Assembly (NCBI GenBank): GCA_003509545.1
Contig: DOLC01000101.1
Location: 1-5,872, forward strand
DNA length: 5,872 bases
Reading direction: 5' to 3'
Source: Peptococcaceae bacterium
GTDB lineage: Bacteria > Bacillota > DSM-521 > Neomoorellales > Neomoorellaceae
Shown here piece after piece: positions 1 through 5,579 of the stretch. A program made the translations under genes and the position numbers. The notes beneath the pieces are model-generated. The model worked only from the letters and a program-made list of their open reading frames with translations, was not told the origin of the DNA and searched no databases. How positions within the stretch are numbered: position 1 is the first letter of the stretch; each line of letters begins with the position of its first letter.

Positions 1-21
1 AAGCCTTAAAGTGTTAATAAA

Positions 22-90
22 GAAGAGTGGATGCTGAATAGGCCGGGAACCCCGCCCGAGCCCGAGGCTTAAGCCCTAGGCTGCTCCGCG
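22..90 (+). repeat. Interspersed repeat, left copy
   Basis: This stretch matches 5805-5872 in the same orientation. From 29 to 90 the two copies differ by about four substitutions and one single-base gap. Before position 29 similarity fades, and bases 1-21 are AT-rich and unlike the flank of the other copy. A small AGCC-CTA-GGCT stem (72-82) is kept in both copies while its loop changes from CTA to GTA, which would suit selection on an RNA fold. An alternative pairing also exists here, because GGCTTAAGCC (66-75) is itself a palindrome. No protein-coding sense is visible. The family is not identified; an RNA end of an IS200/IS605-type element (TnpB right-end RNA or HEARO/omega RNA) is a guess. 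Confidence 0.75.
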
Positions 91-187
91 AGGACCACTT
101 AGCGAGCGAAAACAATGCCGGCATGGAGAGAAGTTATTTTCGGGGTAGGGAAATAAATTTTCGGCAGCAGGAAAAAGGCTGGTAATG
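91..187. other. Non-coding spacer upstream of ccpN
   Basis: No credible gene was found here. The first part (91-130) may be the 3' continuation of the left repeat, since the right copy is cut off by the window end at the matching point. It contains the 10-base palindrome ATGCCGGCAT (115-124). After about 131 the composition becomes AT-rich (TTATTTT, AAATAAATTTT), as expected for DNA upstream of a promoter. A minus-strand open frame across this area reads through the palindromic promoter and into ccpN, and has no support as a gene. Confidence 0.5.
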
Positions 188-214
188 TTGTATATCTAAT
201 AAGATGTATACAAT
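188..214 (+). promoter_or_regulatory. Palindromic operator / promoter region of the ccpN operon
   Basis: Two perfect 7-base arms, TTGTATA (188-194) and TATACAA (207-213), form an inverted repeat with a 12-base spacer, 33 bases before the ccpN start. The right arm overlaps TACAAT (209-214), a five-of-six match to a -10 box. The left arm overlaps TTGTAT (188-193), a weak -35 candidate at a short 15-base spacing. A dimeric repressor binding here would cover the promoter. Autoregulation by CcpN is a natural guess. The stretch beginning near 185 matches the CcpN half-site pattern as I recall it (TRTGHYATAYW) at about 9 of 11 positions, which is suggestive only. The palindrome is seen directly; the bound protein and the exact promoter are inferred. 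Confidence 0.5.
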
Positions 215-246
215 GGTCCCTGGCGGCTGTTAAGGGTGGTGAAGCC

Positions 247-885
247 GTGCAGCTTACGCCGCGGCAAGAGAAAATAGTGGACATCGTGAAGCGCCATGGG
301 CCTATCACAAGCCAACAAATCGCCGCCATGTTGAATTTGACCAGAGCCGCCCTGCGCCCCGACCTCGCCATCTTGACCATGTCGGGAATCTTGGAAGCAC
401 GTCCCCGGGTAGGATATTTTTATCAGGGCGGTTCGGTACAAGCCCTGATAGCGGAAGAGATAAGAAAAATCAAGGTGGGAGATGTCAAGGGCCTGCCCAA
501 GGTAATCCGGCGAGACGCCTCGGTTTATGATGCCATTGTGGCCCTATTTATCGAAGATGTCGGTACTCTGATGGTGGTCGACGGTGAAGGCCATCTGGAA
601 GGTGTGGTGTCGCGGAAGGACCTCCTTAAGGCGGCCATCGGCGGCACGGCCAACCTCCAGCAGATGCCCGTTTCGGTGGTAATGACCCGCATGCCCAACA
701 TAGTTTGTACCACGCCGGACGAGAGCATCCTGCACGCCGCCAGGAAGATTATCGAGCACGAGGTGGATGCCCTGCCGGTAGTACGGCCGGCGGGTCCTTC
801 GGGCAACAAGCTGGAAGTCGTCGGCCGCATCACCAAGACCACCATTGCCAGGTTATTTGTGGAATTGGGCATGGCCGGGAGGTAG
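247..885 (+). CDS. ccpN: CcpN-type transcriptional repressor (HTH + two CBS domains)
   Basis: A 212-residue DNA-binding repressor of gluconeogenic genes. The N-terminal winged HTH spans about residues 4-58 and carries the family signature LTRAALRPDLAILTM (31-45) and ARPRVGYFY (51-59). Two CBS domains follow (about 83-140 and 146-207), with SRKDLL (122-127), MTRMPN (146-151), VDALPVV (173-179) and GRITKT (193-198). All of these closely resemble remembered B. subtilis CcpN, which represses gapB and pckA on glucose and whose CBS domains bind adenine nucleotides. Length equals the family norm. The GTG start is set by AAGGGTGGTG (232-241), five bases upstream. It is the first gene of an operon with the PPDK regulator and ppdK, so ppdK is a likely target together with its own promoter. 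The function is well supported; the targets are inferred. Confidence 0.95.
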   Translation: MQLTPRQEKIVDIVKRHGPITSQQIAAMLNLTRAALRPDLAILTMSGILEARPRVGYFYQGGSVQALIAEEIRKIKVGDVKGLPKVIRRDASVYDAIVALFIEDVGTLMVVDGEGHLEGVVSRKDLLKAAIGGTANLQQMPVSVVMTRMPNIVCTTPDESILHAARKIIEHEVDALPVVRPAGPSGNKLEVVGRITKTTIARLFVELGMAGR

Positions 886-887
886 AA

Positions 888-894
888 GGGAGGG
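888..894 (+). promoter_or_regulatory. Shine-Dalgarno site that decides the yqfL-type gene start
   Basis: GGGAGGG, preceded by AGAA, lies directly after the ccpN stop codon (883-885) and 7-8 bases before the ATC codon at 902. It is the only strong ribosome-binding site near the beginning of the next gene. The in-frame TTG codons at 845 and 857 lie upstream of it, inside ccpN, without comparable sites. The position of this site argues that translation starts at 902 despite the unusual codon. Confidence 0.7.
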
Positions 895-901
895 TTCCAC
901 C

Positions 902-1714
902 ATCTGTGTAGTTTATATTATCTCCGATTCCCTAGGAGAAACAGCCGAACAGGTCGTTCGGGCAGCCGCCAGCCAGTTTGACGGCGGGGATGTAGACATC
1001 CGGCGGATACCTTACGTGACCGAACCCGAACACCTGGAAGACATCGTGGCCGAAGCAGCCCAGGAAAAGGGAATCATAGCCTTCACCCTCGTTCTGCCTG
1101 AGCTCAAAGATAGGCTGCTGCACCTGGCCAAGGCCCACGGTATACGGGCGGTCGATCTTTTAGGCCCTATGCTGGAGGCCATGGCAGGAGTTACCGGCCG
1201 GTCCCCGCGCCTGGAACCCGGACTTATACGGCGCCTGGATGAAGATTATTTCCGGAAGATGGAGGCCATCGATTTTGCCGTGAAATACGACAACGGCAAG
1301 GATCCCCGCGGCCTCCTCTACGCCGACATCGTCCTAATAGGCGTTTCCCGGACCTCCAAAACCCCGGTCTGTATGTACCTGGCCTTGAAGCGCCTGCGGG
1401 CGGCCAACCTGGCCCTGGTGCCGGAGGTGCCCCTGCCGGAGGAGCTTCTATCCCTTCCCCGGGGTAAAATTATAGGACTAACCGTTGAGCCGGAGCACCT
1501 CTACCAGATACGGCAGGAACGCCTGAAGGCCATGGGGCTACCGCCCCGTGCTGATTACGCCACTATGGAGCGCATACAACAAGAACTGGCCTACGCTCGC
1601 GAGGTTATGGAGCAGTTGGGCTGTCCCGTGATCGATGTTACCAATAAGGCTGTAGAAGATACGGCCGCTAAAATATTGGAAATATATTATCGGGGGGAAA
1701 GAGATGGCAGGTAA
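902..1714 (+). CDS. yqfL: Pyruvate, phosphate dikinase regulatory protein (bifunctional kinase / Pi-dependent phosphorylase, DUF299)
   Basis: A cytoplasmic enzyme that inactivates PPDK by ADP-dependent phosphorylation of a threonine next to the catalytic histidine, and reactivates it by Pi-dependent removal of that phosphate. Counting from codon 902 the protein has 270 residues, the usual family length. It opens with YIISDSLGETAEQVV (5-19), has RRIPYV (34-39), DEDYFRKMEAIDFAVKYD (113-130) and DPRG (134-137), and contains the P-loop-like GVSRTSKTP (147-155). It ends with VIDVTNKAVEDTA (243-255). Homology clearly begins around 902-914. There is no ATG, GTG or TTG in frame there: codon 902 is ATC, well spaced from a strong Shine-Dalgarno site. 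In-frame TTG codons at 845 or 857 would add 15-19 unrelated residues and overlap ccpN. Its 3' end overlaps ppdK by 11 bases, implying translational coupling to its substrate enzyme. The product is sure; the start is not. Confidence 0.93.
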   Translation: MCVVYIISDSLGETAEQVVRAAASQFDGGDVDIRRIPYVTEPEHLEDIVAEAAQEKGIIAFTLVLPELKDRLLHLAKAHGIRAVDLLGPMLEAMAGVTGRSPRLEPGLIRRLDEDYFRKMEAIDFAVKYDNGKDPRGLLYADIVLIGVSRTSKTPVCMYLALKRLRAANLALVPEVPLPEELLSLPRGKIIGLTVEPEHLYQIRQERLKAMGLPPRADYATMERIQQELAYAREVMEQLGCPVIDVTNKAVEDTAAKILEIYYRGERDGR

Positions 1715-4379
1715 AAAGTACATCTATTTGTTCTCCGAAGGCCGCGCGGATATGAAACAGCTCCTGGGAGGTAAGGGAGCCAACCTGGCCGAAATGACCA
1801 ACATCGGCCTGCCGGTGCCGCCGGGAATTACCATCACCTGTGAGGCCTGCAACGAATACATCCGCCTGGGCAGAAATTTCCCGGACGGCCTGGAAGAAGA
1901 GTTGAAGGCCAGGCTTCAAGAACTGGAAGCCCTCAACGGCAAGAAGCTGGGAGATCCCAAGGATCCCCTGTTGGTCTCCGTCCGCTCCGGCGCTCCGGTT
2001 TCCATGCCGGGTATGATGGACACCATCCTTAACCTGGGACTGAACGATGAATCGGTCAAGGGCTTGGCAGCCAACACCAATGACGAACGGTTCGCCCTGG
2101 ACTGTTACCGGCGGTTTATTCAGATGTTTGGCGATGTCGTCCTGGGCATAGCTCACGATAAATTCGAAGCCGTCCTTGAGAAGCACAAGGAGCGCCTGGG
2201 AGTCAAGTTCGACAATGAGCTTACGCCGGCGGCGTTGCAGGAAGTCATCACCGAATACAAGGACCTGGTAAGGAAAGAGGTGGGCCGCGACTTCCCCCAA
2301 GATCCCCAGGAGCAGCTCCGCATGGCGGTAAGGGCCGTCTTCGATTCCTGGGACAATCCCCGGGCCCAAGTGTATCGCAAGATAAACAAGATACCCGATG
2401 ATCTAGGTACGGCCGTCAACATTCAGACCATGGTGTTCGGCAACATGGGCCCCACCAGCGGTACGGGGGTGGCCTTTACCCGTAATCCTTCCACGGGAGA
2501 AAAGGGCATCTACGGAGAATACCTCATCAACGCCCAGGGTGAGGATGTGGTGGCGGGCATCCGTACACCGAAGCCGATCGCGGAACTCCAGAAGGAAATG
2601 CCGGAGACCTACCGCCAGTTCGAGGAGATCTGTGTCCTCCTGGAGAAGCATTATCGGGATATGCAGGACATCGAGTTCACCATTGAGAGGGGCAAGCTCT
2701 ACATCCTCCAGACCCGCGTAGGCAAACGTACGGCCGCCGCGGCCGTTAAGATAGCCGTAGACATGGTGGAGGAAGGGCTCATCAGCAAGGAAGAAGCCAT
2801 CTTAAGGGTGGACGCCGATCAGGTGGTTCAGCTGCTCCACCGGCGCGTGGATCCCGCGGCCAAGGTCGAGGTCATTGCCAAGGGGCTGCCGGCTTCTCCC
2901 GGCGCGGCGTCGGGGAAGGTAGTTTTTGATGCCGATGAAGCGGAACGGAAGGGTCTCGACGGGGAAAAAGTTATTCTGGTGCGCAACGAGACCACGCCCG
3001 ATGATATTCACGGCATTGTTCAGGCCCAAGGTGTATTGACGGCGCGCGGGGGCATGACCAGCCATGCGGCGGTTGTGGCAAGGGGCATGGGCAAGCCGGC
3101 GGTTGTCGGTTGCGGGGAGCTCAAGATCGACGTAGGCGGGAAGAGATTCTTCGTGGGCAGCCTGGAGGTGAAAGAGGGGGATATCATTTCCATTGACGGG
3201 GCCACGGGCAACGTCATGCTGGGAGAAGTTCCCCTGGTGGAACCCCAATTGACGGGTGAGTTCCAGAAGCTGCTACAGTGGGCCGACGGGGTCCGGCGCC
3301 TCAAGGTACGGGCCAACGCCGATACTCCCGAAGATGCGCGGCGGGCGCGGGAATTCGGCGCCGAGGGTATCGGCCTTACTCGTACGGAGCATATGTTTAT
3401 GGCCGCGGACCGGCTGCCGGTGGTGCAGCGGATGATCTTGGCTAAGACCAAGGAAGAACGGGAGGCGGCCCTGGCCAAGCTGCTACCCATGCAGCAAAAC
3501 GATTTTTATGAAATCCTCAAGGTTATGGAAGGGCTACCGGTGACCATCCGCCTCCTGGACCCGCCGCTCCATGAATTCCTGCCCAGCGCAGAAGAGCTGC
3601 TGGTGGAGATCACCAGACTGGAGGCCACCGGTGGCAATTCAGAGGAATTGGAAGCCAAGCGGGCCCTCTTGAGGGAAGTCCGGGCCAGGGAAGAGTTCAA
3701 CCCCATGCTAGGCCACCGGGGCTGTCGGCTGGGGGTGACCTATCCCGAGGTGTATGCCATGCAGGCTCGGGCCATCTTCCGGGCAGTCGCCCAGCTCAAG
3801 AAGGAGGGTATTAACGTATTGCCGGAAGTGGAGATTCCATTGGTCATCCACGTCAACGAGCTCCGGAGGTTGCGCCAGCTCGTCAACGAGGTGGCCGACG
3901 AGATTAAGAAGGAAACCGGGGTGGACTTCGACTATAAGGTAGGTACCATGATCGAGCTACCCAGGGCTTGCGCTACGGCCGATGAAATTGCCGAAGAAGC
4001 CGAGTTCTTCTCCTTCGGTACCAACGACCTGACCCAGACCACCTTCGGGTTCAGCCGGGACGACGCCGAGGCTAAATTCCTGCCCCAATACCTGGAGGAG
4101 AAGATTTTAAAGGACAATCCCTTCATGGTGCTGGACAGGCAGGGAGTGGGTAAATTTATGCGGATGGCGGTGGAGCTCGGGCGCAAGACGCGGCCGGACT
4201 TGGAAGTGGGCATTTGCGGTGAGCACGGTGGAGAGGCCAGCTCCGTGGAGTTCTGCCACCTCATCGGCTTAAACTACGTGAGCTGTTCCCCCTTCCGGGT
4301 GCCTGTGGCGCGTCTGGCCGCGGCCCAGGCGGTAATCAAGGCGCAGAAGGGCAAGGCGGCTTCGTATAGCACCGAATAG
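1704..4379 (+). CDS. ppdK: Pyruvate, phosphate dikinase (PPDK)
   Basis: An 891-residue cytoplasmic enzyme that reversibly converts pyruvate, ATP and phosphate to phosphoenolpyruvate, AMP and pyrophosphate, at the glycolysis/gluconeogenesis junction. The N-terminal ATP-grasp region (about 1-340) shows GGKGANLAEM (22-31), RSGAPVSMPGMMDT (94-107) and IEFTIERGKLYILQTR (323-338). The swivelling phosphohistidine domain (about 390-510) has GGMTSHAAV (449-457), with catalytic His454 and regulatory Thr452. The C-terminal TIM barrel (about 530-880) has GLTRTEHMF (557-565), IRLLDPPLHEF (615-625), ELPRA (751-755), GTNDLTQ (772-778) and ICGEHGGE (837-844) with the catalytic Cys838. Length is typical and no active-site residue is missing. 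The ATG is preceded by a GGGGGGA site (1692-1698). The start overlaps the end of the gene for its own regulator. A tetraloop hairpin and a strong terminator follow. Confidence 0.98.
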   Translation: MAGKKYIYLFSEGRADMKQLLGGKGANLAEMTNIGLPVPPGITITCEACNEYIRLGRNFPDGLEEELKARLQELEALNGKKLGDPKDPLLVSVRSGAPVSMPGMMDTILNLGLNDESVKGLAANTNDERFALDCYRRFIQMFGDVVLGIAHDKFEAVLEKHKERLGVKFDNELTPAALQEVITEYKDLVRKEVGRDFPQDPQEQLRMAVRAVFDSWDNPRAQVYRKINKIPDDLGTAVNIQTMVFGNMGPTSGTGVAFTRNPSTGEKGIYGEYLINAQGEDVVAGIRTPKPIAELQKEMPETYRQFEEICVLLEKHYRDMQDIEFTIERGKLYILQTRVGKRTAAAAVKIAVDMVEEGLISKEEAILRVDADQVVQLLHRRVDPAAKVEVIAKGLPASPGAASGKVVFDADEAERKGLDGEKVILVRNETTPDDIHGIVQAQGVLTARGGMTSHAAVVARGMGKPAVVGCGELKIDVGGKRFFVGSLEVKEGDIISIDGATGNVMLGEVPLVEPQLTGEFQKLLQWADGVRRLKVRANADTPEDARRAREFGAEGIGLTRTEHMFMAADRLPVVQRMILAKTKEEREAALAKLLPMQQNDFYEILKVMEGLPVTIRLLDPPLHEFLPSAEELLVEITRLEATGGNSEELEAKRALLREVRAREEFNPMLGHRGCRLGVTYPEVYAMQARAIFRAVAQLKKEGINVLPEVEIPLVIHVNELRRLRQLVNEVADEIKKETGVDFDYKVGTMIELPRACATADEIAEEAEFFSFGTNDLTQTTFGFSRDDAEAKFLPQYLEEKILKDNPFMVLDRQGVGKFMRMAVELGRKTRPDLEVGICGEHGGEASSVEFCHLIGLNYVSCSPFRVPVARLAAAQAVIKAQKGKAASYSTE

Positions 4380-4384
4380 CGAGG

Positions 4385-4398
4385 TGCGGGAAACCGCA
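4385..4398 (+). other. Small GNRA-tetraloop hairpin after ppdK
   Basis: Six bases after the ppdK stop, TGCGG-GAAA-CCGCA forms a perfect 5-bp stem capped by a GAAA tetraloop. It sits 10 bases before the terminator stem. It has no U-tract of its own. It could protect the ppdK mRNA end or act as an RNA tertiary contact; it could also be chance in G+C-rich DNA. Confidence 0.5.
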
Positions 4399-4408
4399 TG
4401 GCGGCCTT

Positions 4409-4451
4409 GGGCGGCCCCCTCCTTTCTCTAAAGGTAGGGGGCCGCCCTTTT
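4409..4451 (+). terminator. Rho-independent terminator of the ccpN-yqfL-ppdK operon
   Basis: GGGCGGCCCCCT (4409-4420) pairs perfectly with AGGGGGCCGCCC (4436-4447). Inside, CCTTT (4421-4425) pairs with AAAGG (4430-4434), giving a 17-bp stem with one bulged T (4435) and a CTCT loop. TTTT (4448-4451) follows directly. It is a strong plus-strand terminator 29 bases after ppdK. There is no matching U-tract on the minus strand, so it is not an evident terminator for the convergent gene, whose last codons and stop lie inside it. Confidence 0.93.
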
Positions 4452-4910
4452 CCAGGTTTCTTCATTGAACACCTTAACTCCGTGGGAGCGAAGAAGAGCT
4501 GCGGTGACGCCTTGGCCGGAACGCGTTTGACCGCTAAAACTGCCGTCATAGATGGCGGTGCTTCCGCAGGAAGGGCTTCTTTCCTTGAGGATGGCTATTC
4601 GGATTCCATGCCGCCGGGCTAACTCCAGGGTTGCGCGGGCCCCTGCCGTAAAGGCGGGTGTTACATCCATGCCTTCCCTGTTTACCACCCGCGCCCGGCC
4701 TTCCAGGACGTCCCGGCCGTCTCCCCCTTGGATTTCCGCCGGGGGGCGGGGCATGGGGAGCCCCCCCAGCTTTTCCGGGCACACCGGGAGGGCCTTCCCC
4801 CGAAGCACTAGGTCTCTGATTTCCGGTATCATCTTTGTTGTTCCGTCAAACCTGCACGGCCAACCGGCCAGGCAAGCGCTGACCAGAACGGGAGGCGGTT
4901 CCGATTTCAT
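4428..4910 (-). CDS. DUF523 family protein, TudS-like (putative [4Fe-4S] thiouracil desulfurase)
   Basis: A 160-residue single-domain protein of the DUF523/YbbK family. Signatures are VSACLAGWPCRFDG (10-23), PVCPEKLGGLPMPRPPAEI (42-60), DVTPAFTAGA (82-91), ILKERSPSCGS (107-117), IYDGSF (120-125) and GVTAALLRSHG (134-144). Cysteines 13, 19, 44 and 115 sit in these conserved blocks and are the candidate Fe-S ligands. A characterised member of the family, TudS, removes sulfur from 2-thiouracil using a [4Fe-4S] cluster held by three cysteines; transfer of that exact activity here is inference. The ATG overlaps the stop of the ferritin-like gene as ATGA, with AAGGAGA seven bases upstream, so the two are co-translated. 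The last residues (KRAAPYL) and the stop are encoded by the stem and loop of the convergent ppdK terminator. Length is normal for a stand-alone DUF523 protein. Confidence 0.9.
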   Translation of the reverse strand: MKSEPPPVLVSACLAGWPCRFDGTTKMIPEIRDLVLRGKALPVCPEKLGGLPMPRPPAEIQGGDGRDVLEGRARVVNREGMDVTPAFTAGARATLELARRHGIRIAILKERSPSCGSTAIYDGSFSGQTRSGQGVTAALLRSHGVKVFNEETWKRAAPYL

Positions 4911-5443
4911 TTTGTCTCTCCTTGGCTCTGGGGTTCACTAAGATTATAGAACAACGGAGACCCCTTTGTCATAGCGTATAGAACACCGAATCTGGTGGCG
5001 TGTTCCAACTCATCGCCCATGGCCAGGAAGAAGGTATCCCGTACCAGGGGGTCGGTGCTGGAAAGAATCACCTCGTGATAAAATTCTGCTGCCTCCAGCT
5101 CGCTCTCCAGGGATAACAGAAGGCCCTGTCCGTAGCTGCGGTATTGAACGGGACTAAAAGTGTAGTGGGGTTTTTGGCCGGTGAAGAAAGTGTACAACCT
5201 AGAGAAAGCTTCCAGGTGTTTTAGTTCGTCGTGATAAGCGTGCTCGATGAACTCCCGGTGCAGTTGGTCGGGAGCCTCCCTTAACAGGCGGTAGTACAGA
5301 TCGGCGGCGGTTGCTTCGGCAACGATGGAGTCGTAAATATCCTTCAATAGTTTTCCCCAGTCATAAGGACCCAATATGGGAAGACAGGGGATTTGCAGTT
5401 TCGGCGGGCCGTAACCCGGGGAGGTACTTGGCTTGTGGGACAT
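4907..5443 (-). CDS. Ferritin-like / rubrerythrin-type di-iron protein
   Basis: A 178-residue protein with the duplicated E...ExxH pattern of a four-helix di-iron bundle. Helix A holds Glu43 (EATAADLYY), helix B Glu73/His76 (HDELKHLEAF), helix C Glu115 (ESELEAAEFY) and helix D Glu145/His148 (GDELEHATRF). The two halves resemble each other, as expected for this fold. Residues 1-30 are proline-rich and probably flexible, with one cysteine (Cys20). There is no C-terminal rubredoxin CxxC domain, so it is not a full rubrerythrin. No signal peptide is visible. The ATG at 5443 is chosen because AAGGAGAG lies nine bases upstream; a TTG at 5470 would extend it through that site. Likely roles are iron handling or peroxide/oxygen defence in an anaerobe, but the substrate is unknown. 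It is the first gene of a two-gene operon with the DUF523 gene, overlapping it by four bases. Confidence 0.88.
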   Translation of the reverse strand: MSHKPSTSPGYGPPKLQIPCLPILGPYDWGKLLKDIYDSIVAEATAADLYYRLLREAPDQLHREFIEHAYHDELKHLEAFSRLYTFFTGQKPHYTFSPVQYRSYGQGLLLSLESELEAAEFYHEVILSSTDPLVRDTFFLAMGDELEHATRFGVLYAMTKGSPLFYNLSEPQSQGETK

Positions 5444-5483
5444 CGGTATACACTCTCCTTGAAGCGGCAAGGGTTTATTAAGG

Positions 5484-5512
5484 ATTATATGCCAGGGATA
5501 ATATTATGTGCG
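5484..5512 (-). promoter_or_regulatory. Candidate promoter of the ferritin-like / DUF523 operon
   Basis: On the minus strand a perfect -10 hexamer TATAAT (5489-5484) lies about 40 bases before the ferritin-like start. At a 17-base spacing the -35 position reads CGCACA (5512-5507), matching only the last three bases of TTGACA. The spacer contains the 10-base palindrome ATAATATTAT (5498-5507), a plausible site for an activator or repressor, which could explain the poor -35 box. No factor can be named from the sequence. Confidence 0.5.
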
Positions 5513-5579
5513 GCCCGGACGCGGCAGGAATCCGGCTTCTGACGGAGAAGCTCATAAGGGAGACGAATAAGGACAATTC

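Noticed and set aside
845..901. TTG-started N-terminal extension of the PPDK regulator
   Set aside because: The extra 15-19 residues overlap ccpN, do not resemble the family N-terminus, and cross the strong ribosome-binding site at 888-894. Kept only as an alternative start.
1668..2369. Minus-strand 233-codon frame opposite ppdK
   Set aside because: It is a shadow of the strongly coding ppdK frame, resembles no family, and has no promoter or ribosome-binding site.
4552..4941. Plus-strand 129-codon frame opposite the DUF523 gene
   Set aside because: The minus strand has clear DUF523 motifs with a good start; the plus frame has R/S/P-rich sequence with no recognised motif.
5444..5470. TTG start adding nine residues to the ferritin-like protein
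   Set aside because: These codons contain the AAGGAGAG site that serves the ATG at 5443.
5471..5507. PerR or Fur box in the ferritin-like promoter
   Set aside because: AT-rich half-sites are present, but no arrangement gives a full symmetric match to either consensus.
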